From assembly GCF_001279695.1 (NCBI RefSeq), contig NZ_LGDD01000013.1:62001-126000 (forward strand): a DNA stretch of 64,000 nt. The letters are read 5' to 3'. The position numbers and the translations under genes were made by a program. Source of the DNA: Streptomyces sp. WM6378. Lineage in GTDB: Bacteria > Actinomycetota > Actinomycetes > Streptomycetales > Streptomycetaceae. How positions within the stretch are numbered: position 1 is the first letter of the stretch; each line of letters opens with the position of its first letter. The notes under the pieces are model-generated. The model was given only the letters and a program-made list of their open reading frames with translations, ran no database searches and was not told the DNA's origin. Shown here one piece after another: positions 1-9,552 of the stretch.

Positions 1-958
<958 letters not shown>

Positions 959-1247
959 GCGAGGTTCTCCTAAGCCGTTCTGCCGAGCCGTGGTGCCGGA
1001 CTGTTGTGCCGGGCCGTTGTGCCGGGCCGTGGTGCTGGGCCGTTCTGCGGGCAACGAGGAGCGAGTATCCACCACATCCTCACGCGTGAAGCCCTCAGGG
1101 GCACCCGCGGGGAGGGGACGTGCTGTAGGTCATACCGGGTGCGTAATGTGGAGGTAATCCCGCGCCTCGATACTGAGGATCCGCCCGTCGTCCCCGTTCT
1201 TGACGGGGTCATGGTGCACAGGCCGTCTGAACTGCAAGGATGTGGCT
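959..1247. promoter_or_regulatory. divergent intergenic region, permease / glnA2
   Basis: This gap must hold both promoters. I see the permease AGGAG site at its left end and an AAGGA site before glnA2 at its right end. Two GTAAT words at 1143-1147 and 1154-1158 are separated by exactly six bases, which is GlnR-like geometry but with the wrong bases for a good GlnR box. No coding sequence is convincing here. Confidence 0.4.
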
Positions 1248-2609
1248 ATGGACAAGCAGCAGGAGTTCGTGCTCCGGACTCTCGAGGAGCGCGACATCCG
1301 GTTCGTGCGCCTGTGGTTCACCGATGTGCTGGGCTTCCTCAAGTCGGTGGCGGTCGCCCCGGCCGAGCTGGAGCAGGCCTTCGACGAGGGAATCGGCTTC
1401 GACGGCTCGGCCATCGAGGGCTTCGCCCGCGTCTACGAGTCCGACATGATCGCCCGGCCCGACCCGTCCACCTTCCAGATCCTGCCGTGGCGCGCGGAGG
1501 CCCCCGGCACGGCCCGGATGTTCTGCGACATCCGGATGCCCGACGGCTCCCCGTCCTTCGCGGACCCGCGCTTCGTCCTCAAGCGCATCCTGGCCAAGAC
1601 CTCAGACCTCGGGTTCACCTTCTACACCCACCCCGAGATCGAGTTCTTCCTCCTGAAGGACAAGCCGCTCGACGGCACCCGCCCGGTCCCGGCCGACAAC
1701 TCGGGCTACTTCGACCACACTCCGCAGAACGTCGGCATGGACTTCCGCCGCCAGGCGATCACCATGCTCGAATCGATGGGCATCTCGGTCGAGTTCAGCC
1801 ACCACGAGGGTGCGCCGGGCCAGCAGGAGATCGACCTCCGCTACGCGGACGCGCTCTCCACGGCCGACAACATCATGACGTTCCGCCTGGTCATGAAGCA
1901 GGTCGCCCTCGAACAGGGCGTCCAGGCCACCTTCATGCCCAAGCCGTTCTCGGAGTACCCGGGCTCGGGCATGCACACCCACCTCTCCCTCTTCGAGGGC
2001 GACCGGAACGCGTTCTACGAGTCGGGCGCCGAGTACCAGCTCTCGAAGGTCGGCCGGTCCTTCATCGCGGGCCTCCTGAAGCACGCCGCCGAGATCGCGG
2101 CGGTCACCAACCAGTGGGTCAACTCCTACAAGCGCATCTGGGGCGGCTCGGAGCGCACGGCGGGCGCCGGCGGCGAGGCCCCCTCGTACATCTGCTGGGG
2201 CCACAACAACCGCTCGGCCCTCATCCGCGTCCCGATGTACAAGCCCGGCAAGACCGGTTCCGCCCGCGTCGAGGTCCGCTCCCTGGACTCGGGCTGCAAC
2301 CCGTACCTCGCCTACGCCCTCCTCCTGGCGGCGGGCCTGAAGGGCATCGAAGAGGGCTACGAACTCCCGGCAGGCGCCGACGACGACGTGTGGGCCCTCA
2401 CCGATGCCGAACGCCGCGCCATGGGCATCGAACCCCTCCCGCAGAACCTGGGCGAGGCGATCGCCCTGATGGAACGCAGCGAGCTGGTGGCGGAGACGCT
2501 GGGCGAGCACGTCTTCGACTTCTTCCTGCGGAACAAGAAGCAGGAGTGGGAGGAGTACCGGTCCGAGGTCACGGCTTTCGAGCTGCGGAAGAACTTGCCT
2601 GTGCTGTAA
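1248..2609 (+). CDS. glnA2: GlnA2-type glutamine synthetase-like enzyme (gamma-glutamylpolyamine synthetase family)
   Basis: A 453-residue class I glutamine-synthetase fold. The beta-grasp start contains FDGSAIEGF, the glutamate/metal segment is EIEFFLL, the ammonia and metal region is SGMHTHLSLFEG, and the nucleotide region is AGGEAPSYICWGHNNRSALIRVP. The C-terminus runs ALTDAERRAMGIEPLPQNL, so the DLYELAPEE adenylylation tyrosine of true GlnA is absent and GlnE should not control it. In S. coelicolor the homologue GlnA2 (SCO2241) is reported to gamma-glutamylate polyamines rather than ammonia, and I infer the same role here. The ATG at 1248 was chosen because AAGGA precedes it and a frame extension to 1200 lacks a ribosome site. 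The divergent permease may supply substrate. Confidence 0.88.
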   Translation: MDKQQEFVLRTLEERDIRFVRLWFTDVLGFLKSVAVAPAELEQAFDEGIGFDGSAIEGFARVYESDMIARPDPSTFQILPWRAEAPGTARMFCDIRMPDGSPSFADPRFVLKRILAKTSDLGFTFYTHPEIEFFLLKDKPLDGTRPVPADNSGYFDHTPQNVGMDFRRQAITMLESMGISVEFSHHEGAPGQQEIDLRYADALSTADNIMTFRLVMKQVALEQGVQATFMPKPFSEYPGSGMHTHLSLFEGDRNAFYESGAEYQLSKVGRSFIAGLLKHAAEIAAVTNQWVNSYKRIWGGSERTAGAGGEAPSYICWGHNNRSALIRVPMYKPGKTGSARVEVRSLDSGCNPYLAYALLLAAGLKGIEEGYELPAGADDDVWALTDAERRAMGIEPLPQNLGEAIALMERSELVAETLGEHVFDFFLRNKKQEWEEYRSEVTAFELRKNLPVL

Positions 2610-2625
2610 GGGAGTTGGCAGGTGG

Positions 2626-2650
2626 CGCGGGGGCCCGCGGGGCCCTCTTG
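2626..2650. terminator. possible GC-rich hairpin between convergent genes
   Basis: CGCGG (2626-2630) and CCGCG (2635-2639) can form a short stem in the 58-bp gap where glnA2 and the cysteine desulfurase converge, followed by a C/T-rich stretch. The stem is short, so a terminator role is only plausible. Confidence 0.3.
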
Positions 2651-2667
2651 CTGATCGCCGGGGCCGC

Positions 2668-4008
<1,341 letters not shown>

Positions 4009-4013
4009 TTAGC

Positions 4014-4613
4014 ATGAGATGCGTGGATCATGACGCGCCGCACTACCTCCATCAGCTGCCGGTCCCCGGCGAGGAACGCTTCCTCTCCCTCGCCCTGGTG
4101 AACACCCGGTTCGCGCTCAGCCACGGCCAGGTGGACCTCCTGGAGGACGCCGACGCCGCGCGGCTCTGGCTCGTGCGTCATGAACTCCTGGCGGACCAGA
4201 TAGTTCTGAGTGGCCGTCAGGCCGGACGCCTGCGCGCGCTCCGCGAGGCGCTGCGGGAGCTCTTCGGGGCCCGGGCCGAGGGGGTTTCGCCGCCCGCGCC
4301 GAGCCTGGACGCGCTCAACACCGCGCTGGCCGCCGCACCCCCCACGCCCCGCCTCGTCTGGACCGGCCGCGCGCCGCACCGCGCCGACGAACCCGACACC
4401 GCGAACCCGGTCGGCGCCGCCCTCTGCGCGCTCGCCGAGGACGGCGCCGACCTGCTCACCGGGGCGGACGCCGGCCAGCTCGCGCCCTGTGGAGCCCAGG
4501 GCTGCACCCGCTGGTTCCTGCGCTCCCACGCGGCCCGCCGCTGGTGCACCACCAAGTGCGGCAACCGGGTACGGGCCGCCCGCCACTACGCCGCCCGCAA
4601 GGCCGCCGACTGA
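4014..4613 (+). CDS. CGNR zinc-finger domain protein (probable transcription regulator)
   Basis: A 199-residue protein. The first ~130 residues match the style of the alpha-helical stress-induced ABATE domain, including LSLALVNTRF and a long helical middle. The end carries the CGNR zinc finger: C-x4-C in CGAQGC, then RRWCTTKCGNRVRAARH, giving four zinc cysteines and the CGNR signature. Such proteins are common in actinobacteria and presumed to bind DNA; few have been studied. The start at 4014 has no good ribosome site and may be leaderless; a GTG at 4023 is an alternative. It diverges from the SufS-type gene and may regulate it. The 45-bp gap to the tautomerase downstream suggests co-transcription. 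Confidence 0.82.
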   Translation: MRCVDHDAPHYLHQLPVPGEERFLSLALVNTRFALSHGQVDLLEDADAARLWLVRHELLADQIVLSGRQAGRLRALREALRELFGARAEGVSPPAPSLDALNTALAAAPPTPRLVWTGRAPHRADEPDTANPVGAALCALAEDGADLLTGADAGQLAPCGAQGCTRWFLRSHAARRWCTTKCGNRVRAARHYAARKAAD

Positions 4614-4658
4614 ACACCTCGACCCGTCAACTCACCTGCCACAGCAAGGGAATCGGTC

Positions 4659-5018
4659 ATGCCATTCGTCACCGTCGAGTACTCCGAGCGGCTCGCCGCC
4701 ACGTTCGACCGGGAAGCCTTCGCCCGTGAGGTGCACGAGGTCGCGCCCGCGTCGATCAACGCCTCCACCGAGGCCTTCAAGACCCGGTTCCGGCGCATCG
4801 AGGAGTCGTACTTCGGCGCCGCCGAGGACGACATCGACGCCGTCTTCATCCAGGTCGCGATCCTCTCCGGGCGCACCCCGAAAGCCATCGAGGAGCTGAG
4901 CGAGACCGTCCTGGAGATCGCCCGCAAGCATGTGACCGGCATCGCGGGGCGGCGGCTGCACGTCATGGTCGAGGCGCGCGAGATGGAGCGGGACTTCTAC
5001 CGCGCCCGCAAGGAGTAG
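4659..5018 (+). CDS. tautomerase-superfamily protein (CHMI-like)
   Basis: A 119-residue protein beginning Met-Pro-Phe, so the catalytic N-terminal proline of tautomerases would be exposed after Met removal. PFVTVEYS at the start and AVFIQVAILSGRT in the middle resemble 5-carboxymethyl-2-hydroxymuconate isomerase-type enzymes, and the length suits a fused two-unit or elongated tautomerase. AAGGGA precedes the ATG at a good distance. It follows the CGNR gene by 45 bp on the same strand. The physiological substrate is not evident and no aromatic-degradation genes are nearby. Confidence 0.75.
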   Translation: MPFVTVEYSERLAATFDREAFAREVHEVAPASINASTEAFKTRFRRIEESYFGAAEDDIDAVFIQVAILSGRTPKAIEELSETVLEIARKHVTGIAGRRLHVMVEAREMERDFYRARKE

Positions 5019-5037
5019 CCCGCGAAAGGGACGTGCG

Positions 5038-6063
5038 TCAGCCCAGGTACGCCGGGGCGAGCCCCGCAGTCAGCAGGCGGCGGGGCTTTCCCGTGCCGTC
5101 GGCCGGGACCGTGTACAGGTCGCTGCCGTAGTCGCCGGCCAGGGAGTAGGCGACCGTGTGGTCGTCCTGCCAGACCGCCTGGTCGTCCACGCTCCTCGGC
5201 TCCGCGAGCGCGGTCTCGCGCATCGTCGCCAGGTCCAGCGCGTACAGGTGCCAGGGCGCGTCGGCGGGCCGGCCCGGCACCCGCTTCTTGTAGACGATCC
5301 GGGTGCCGTCGGGGGAGAGGGAGGGGCACTCGACGTTCGCGTGCAGGGAGGTCACCGTGCGCGCCGCGAGGTCGCCCCGTACGAGATAGGTGTGGCCGCC
5401 CGTCGCCATCGTCGCGTAGAAGTGCTGGTCGTCGGCGGCGAAGGTGACGCCCCAGAAGTTGGTGTCGGCGGCGTGGTGCTCCTTGCCGTCCAGGTAGGCC
5501 TTGAAGTCTTCGAGAGACGAGGTGAGTTGGCCCGTCCTGGTGTCGAGGACGGCCGTGCGGGTGGAGAAGTTCGTGCCCGCGTACGAGTCGCCGCCCACGA
5601 ACACCGTCCAGGCCACCCAGTGCCCGCTGGGCGAGACCCGGGCGCGGGTCGGGATGCCGGGGAGGGTGTAGTGCGCCCGCTCCTTGAGCTGGGCGTCCAG
5701 GACGACCGCGCGGTACGAGTCCTGCATCGCGCCGCGCTCGGCCTGGAGGCAGATGCCCGTGCCCGCCGCCGCGTAGAAGCGCAGGCACTTCACGCCGGAG
5801 GCCGTGCGCGGGCCCGCCGGGTCGGCGGCCGGGACCGTGGCCAGCTCGTCGCGGTGCGGGCCCCACGCCATGTTGCGGAACACGATCTTCCGAGTGGCAT
5901 CGGGTGTCAGCGACACCTTTCCTGCGGCCACCGGGGGACCGCCTGCCTGCGTCTGGTTCTTCCGGTCCTCGCGGCCCGCCGCGTGCAGTACGGACGCGGT
6001 CGCGACTCCCGCGAGGACGGCGAGCGCCGCCACGAGGACCAGGATCTTGTTGCGCAGGGTCAA
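5038..6063 (-). CDS. secreted/anchored TolB-like beta-propeller protein
   Basis: About 341 residues. The N-terminus has an uncleaved anchor or signal peptide (NKILVLVAALAVLAGVATASVL) followed by repeated propeller blades such as RARVSPSGHWVAWTVF, GVTFAADDQHFYATM, CPSLSPDGTRIVYKK and AVWQDDHTVAYSL. These SPDG-type repeats are typical of TolB/WD40-like propellers. The most likely start is the TTG at 6063, whose TTGA overlaps the TGA stop of the MFS gene, indicating translational coupling; a frame extension upstream overlaps the MFS gene and is rejected. It closes a three-gene operon with a secreted phosphoesterase and an MFS transporter. Function is unknown. Confidence 0.75.
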   Translation of the reverse strand: MTLRNKILVLVAALAVLAGVATASVLHAAGREDRKNQTQAGGPPVAAGKVSLTPDATRKIVFRNMAWGPHRDELATVPAADPAGPRTASGVKCLRFYAAAGTGICLQAERGAMQDSYRAVVLDAQLKERAHYTLPGIPTRARVSPSGHWVAWTVFVGGDSYAGTNFSTRTAVLDTRTGQLTSSLEDFKAYLDGKEHHAADTNFWGVTFAADDQHFYATMATGGHTYLVRGDLAARTVTSLHANVECPSLSPDGTRIVYKKRVPGRPADAPWHLYALDLATMRETALAEPRSVDDQAVWQDDHTVAYSLAGDYGSDLYTVPADGTGKPRRLLTAGLAPAYLG

Positions 6064-7328
6064 GGCCGGTCTTCTTTCGGGGAGTTCGAGGGGCGGAGCA
6101 GGAACGCGCCCGCCGCGCACGCGGTCAGGGCCGCCGCGGCGGTGCTCAGCGCCATCCTGTCGCCCCACGCCGTCCAGGCCGCGCCGAACGCGATCGAGCA
6201 GACGAAGCGGGCCGTGGCCTGGCCGGTCTGGATCAACGCGAGCCCGGAGGAGCGGAGTCCGGCCGGGACGGACCCGGCGGCCGCCGCCATCAGGACGCCG
6301 TCGGTCGCCGCGTAGAACCCGCCGTGCAGGGCCAGCGTGAGGAAGGGGAGCGCCGGGCTCTGCCAGCCGGTCAGGAGCAGGACGTACGCGAGGAGCAGGG
6401 CCGCGTGGCCGCCGAGGAACACCTGCCAGCGGCCCACCTTGTCGGCGAGACGGCCCAGCGGCACGGCGAGGAGCAGGAAGGCGGCCGCCGTGCCGAGGGG
6501 GAGCAGCGCGAACCAGCGGTCGGGCACGCCGAGCCGGTGCTGGAGCAGGAGGTAGACGAAGGAGTCACTTACCGTCGCCAGGCCCAACAGCAGGGCAGCC
6601 AGGGTGAGTTGACGTACCGTCCGGACGCGGAGAAGCGCCAGGGCAGCCTTCAGGGAGACGCGCGGGGCGTCCTCCGGGAGTGCGGCGACGGGGGCGCGGG
6701 AGGGGACGAAGAGGAGCAGGACCAGGACGCCGACGGCCGCCACGCAGAAGCTGACCGTGAACACCGCGTCGTAGCCGTCCGCCGCCTGACGCAGGATCAG
6801 GAAGGCGGTCAGCGGGCCGAGCATGGCTCCCGCCGTGTCCATGGCCCGGTGCACCCCGAAGGCCCGGCCGCGCGATTGTGGCGCGGACGCGAGGGAGATC
6901 AGGGCGTCGCGCGGCGCGGTGCGCAGCCCTTTGCCGGTGCGGTCGGCGGCGAGTACCGCGCCGATCAGCGGCAGCGAACTCGCCACCAGGAGAAGGGGTT
7001 TGCACAGCGCGGAGAGGCCGTAGCCGAGCACCGCGACCGTCTTGTGCCGGCCGCCCCGGTCGGCGAGGTGGCCGCCGACGAGCCGGACAAGCGCGCTGAA
7101 GCCGTTGTACACGCCGTCGAGCAGGCCGAAGCCGAGCGGGGACAGGCCGAGGCCCGTCACCAGGTACAGCGGGAGCACGGCGGTGACCATCTCCGAGGAG
7201 ACGTCCGTGATGAGACTGACCGTGCCGAGCGCGAACACGGTGGGGGCGATCGCCGAACGCCGCCCGGAAGTGACCCGGGCGGCGTCGGCAGCGGCGGCAG
7301 GAGTGCCGCGACTGTCCGCTACGTACAC
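6060..7328 (-). CDS. MFS transporter
   Basis: A 422-residue integral membrane protein with about 12 hydrophobic segments. GGHLADRGGRHKTVAVLGYG (about 85-104) is the MFS motif-A-like loop between segments 2 and 3, and VPLGRLADKVGRWQVFLGG repeats it in the second half, so both MFS halves are present. DRTGKGLRTAPRDALI is characteristic of a bacterial MFS subgroup often annotated as drug or efflux permeases. The start is the GTG at 7328, separated by a single base from the TGA of the phosphoesterase upstream, so the genes are coupled. Downstream it overlaps the propeller gene by four bases. Substrate unknown. Confidence 0.88.
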   Translation of the reverse strand: MYVADSRGTPAAAADAARVTSGRRSAIAPTVFALGTVSLITDVSSEMVTAVLPLYLVTGLGLSPLGFGLLDGVYNGFSALVRLVGGHLADRGGRHKTVAVLGYGLSALCKPLLLVASSLPLIGAVLAADRTGKGLRTAPRDALISLASAPQSRGRAFGVHRAMDTAGAMLGPLTAFLILRQAADGYDAVFTVSFCVAAVGVLVLLLFVPSRAPVAALPEDAPRVSLKAALALLRVRTVRQLTLAALLLGLATVSDSFVYLLLQHRLGVPDRWFALLPLGTAAAFLLLAVPLGRLADKVGRWQVFLGGHAALLLAYVLLLTGWQSPALPFLTLALHGGFYAATDGVLMAAAAGSVPAGLRSSGLALIQTGQATARFVCSIAFGAAWTAWGDRMALSTAAAALTACAAGAFLLRPSNSPKEDRP

Positions 7329-7329
7329 G

Positions 7330-8217
7330 TCAGCTTGCCCAAATCCCCGTGATGTCGGTGGAGTTGGCGGCCTCGCCGGCGTGCGAGGTGCCGTACATGT
7401 CCTCGATCGTGCGCAGCACGTTGTAGTGGTTGTACGTCGTCGAGGACGAGGAACCCGGCGTCACCGGCTGGCCGTAGAAGACCGTCGGGATCTTGTTGCC
7501 GGCGAGCCGGTTGTCCTCGTCGAAGGTGACGACGAGCAGGCTGTTGTGGGTCTTGGCCCAGGTCGCGTACGCGCCCAGGTTGTTCTTCAGCCAGGTGTCA
7601 CCCGTGGAGACCGAGCAGTCGTGCATGTCGCTGCACAGGTTCGGGGTGACGTACGAGACCTGGGGGAGCGTCGAGTAGTCGGTGGGGAACTGGGCGAAGG
7701 TGTACGCCGAGGAGGTCGGCACGTTCGAGAAGCCGAACCACGGGTTGTGCTTCTGCGCGTACTTGCCGCTGGAGCAGGTCGTGGAGCCCTGGCTGGGCAG
7801 CGACTCGTTGTAGCTGGCCCACGTCTTGCCCGCCGCGATCAGCTCGGAGGCGAGGTTCGGCGCGGAGGAGAAGCCGGGGGTCACGCAGCTGTCGTCGGTG
7901 ACGCCCTGCGTGGAGCCGGAGAACATGGCGTAGTAGTTCGGCTGGCTCGGGTGGGTCTCGGCGTACGAGGCCGACAGGTTCGCGCCGCCGGACTTCAGCG
8001 AGTTGATGTACGGGGCGCTGGAGCTGCCGATGACCTGGTTGTAGGCGTGGTTCTCCATGACCACGACCACCACGTGGTCGGGGGTGGGGACGCTCGCCGC
8101 GGAGGCCGCGGAGGACGTGCCGCCGAGGCCGGCCCACAGGCCGGCGGATGCGGCCACGAGGCCCACGGCGGAGAAGAGGGCGGTGCGGGTGCGGCGCGGT
8201 TTGGGCTCGCCGGACAC
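7330..8217 (-). CDS. secreted phosphoesterase (acid phosphatase family)
   Basis: A 295-residue exported protein. A signal peptide with basic RRTRT and a hydrophobic core ends near ASAAS. The mature part holds the phosphoesterase-family start HVVVVVMENHAYNQVIG, ETHPSQPNYYAMFSGS, LLVVTFDEDN and YNHYNVLRTIEDMYG, the conserved metal-binding segments of the alkaline-phosphatase-like superfamily group that includes acid phosphatases and phospholipase C. The GTG at 8217 is chosen because GGAGG sits just upstream; the longer frame has no signal. It heads the operon with the MFS and propeller genes. Four cysteines in two closely spaced pairs suggest disulfides in the secreted form. Confidence 0.88.
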   Translation of the reverse strand: MSGEPKPRRTRTALFSAVGLVAASAGLWAGLGGTSSAASAASVPTPDHVVVVVMENHAYNQVIGSSSAPYINSLKSGGANLSASYAETHPSQPNYYAMFSGSTQGVTDDSCVTPGFSSAPNLASELIAAGKTWASYNESLPSQGSTTCSSGKYAQKHNPWFGFSNVPTSSAYTFAQFPTDYSTLPQVSYVTPNLCSDMHDCSVSTGDTWLKNNLGAYATWAKTHNSLLVVTFDEDNRLAGNKIPTVFYGQPVTPGSSSSTTYNHYNVLRTIEDMYGTSHAGEAANSTDITGIWAS

Positions 8218-8411
8218 GGCTACCTCCGGATTGAGGGGGATGGCTGCACCCGGAGGCCGGGTGCACCCGGGGGCGGGTTGCGGTGCACCCCGGAGGTTAG
8301 GGGTGTGCATGTCAACCTGGAAGGTGAAAGTGGGTGAAGACCCGGGGAACGTCCCGTGCCCAAAGCTGTGGCAACCCCATGAGCGACTCCTGTCCCCCTA
8401 CCTTGGGGTGG

Positions 8412-9515
8412 ATGACCAGTTCCACCCCCCACCACGGTCCTCCCGCTCCACCCGCCCCCGACCGCAGGCCCTTCTTCGACAACGCAAAGTTCCTGCTCAT
8501 CGTGCTGGTCGCGCTCGGCCACAGCTGGGAGCAGGTGTTCTCGCCCCACACGCACGGGCTCAGAGCCGTGCACAACCTGGTCTACGGCTTCCACATGCCG
8601 GCCTTCATCCTGCTCTCCGGCTACTTCTCGCGCAGTTTCACCGGCCGTCCCGACCAGATCCGCCGGCTGCTCACCGGGGTCCTCGCGCCCTACCTGATCT
8701 TCGAGACCCTCTACAGCCTCGTCTACCACTGGCTGCGCGGCACGGAGCTCGCGATCACGCCGACCTCGCCGACGTATCTGCTGTGGTTCCTCATCGCGCT
8801 GTTCGTCTGGCGGCTGTCCACCCCGATCTGGAACGCCGTGCGCCACCCGGTCGCCATCGCGGTCGTCGTCTCGCTCGCCGCGGGCACCACCGTGATCGGC
8901 GAGGACCTGGCGCTGCCCCGGGTCCTGATGTTCCTGCCCTGGTTCGTCCTCGGGCTCAGGCTGCGCCCCGAACACTTCGCCCGGCTGCGCACCCGCACGG
9001 CCCGCCGCATCGCGGTGCCGGTCTTCGTCGGCGCTCTCGCGCTCGCCTACCGCCTGTCACCGGCCCCGAGCGACGACTGGCTGTCGATGGACGTCGGCAA
9101 CGGCGCGCTGCACGTCTCGCCCGTCCGGTATCTGCTGCTCAGGCTGGCCCTGTTCGCGGTGGGCGCGCTGCTCGTGGGGTCGTTCCTGGCGCTGGTGCCG
9201 GGGCGCCGGATGTGGATCACGGCACTGGGCGCGGTCACCCTCTACCCGTACCTGCTGCACGGGATCCTGATCCGGGTCGCCCAGCACTACGGGTACTTCC
9301 GCGTCGTACGGGAGTCGGGGCTCGCGGGCCAGCTGGTGCTCAGCGGGCTCGCGGTGGGGGTGGTCGTCCTGCTGTCGACGCCGCCGGTGCGGGCGCTGGC
9401 CCGGCCCCTGGTGGAGCCGCGCCTTCCGGGGTGGCTGGTGCCCAGGCCCCAGGCGCCCGTGCCCGCGCCCGTCCCGAAGACGGCAGCCGGGCGCGAGAAG
9501 ACGCTGGCGCGCTGA
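8412..9515 (+). CDS. acyltransferase 3 family membrane protein
   Basis: About 367 residues with roughly ten membrane segments. The start region RPFFDNAKFLLIVLVALGHSWE contains the D-N-x-K-x-L and GH motif of acyltransferase-3 proteins, and FHMPAFILLSGYFSR matches the second conserved block. The fold is shared by fungal-type fucose-4-O-acetylases and other O-acetyltransferases that modify surface glycans. The ATG at 8412 follows a GGGGTGG stretch; in-frame ATGs at 8379 and 8334 are possible. It is divergent from the phosphoesterase and convergent with the deacetylase gene. Substrate unknown. Confidence 0.82.
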   Translation: MTSSTPHHGPPAPPAPDRRPFFDNAKFLLIVLVALGHSWEQVFSPHTHGLRAVHNLVYGFHMPAFILLSGYFSRSFTGRPDQIRRLLTGVLAPYLIFETLYSLVYHWLRGTELAITPTSPTYLLWFLIALFVWRLSTPIWNAVRHPVAIAVVVSLAAGTTVIGEDLALPRVLMFLPWFVLGLRLRPEHFARLRTRTARRIAVPVFVGALALAYRLSPAPSDDWLSMDVGNGALHVSPVRYLLLRLALFAVGALLVGSFLALVPGRRMWITALGAVTLYPYLLHGILIRVAQHYGYFRVVRESGLAGQLVLSGLAVGVVVLLSTPPVRALARPLVEPRLPGWLVPRPQAPVPAPVPKTAAGREKTLAR

Positions 9516-9552
9516 GCGGTTGTCGACGGCCTTGCCGAACAGTCCGCCGCGG

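Noticed and set aside
1143..1158. GTAAT-N6-GTAAT as a GlnR box for glnA2
   Set aside because: Spacing fits but both words lack the gTnAc / GaAAc consensus bases, and GlnA2-type genes are reported to respond to other regulators.
4014..4613. Possibility that the CGNR gene is an ABC/other enzyme
   Set aside because: The four zinc cysteines and CGNR signature are explicit; no enzyme motif is present.
8270..8345. Possible PhoP (PHO) box before the phosphoesterase
   Set aside because: TTCACC words occur twice but at 10-base spacing rather than the 11-base repeat of the PHO box, and only two units are present.
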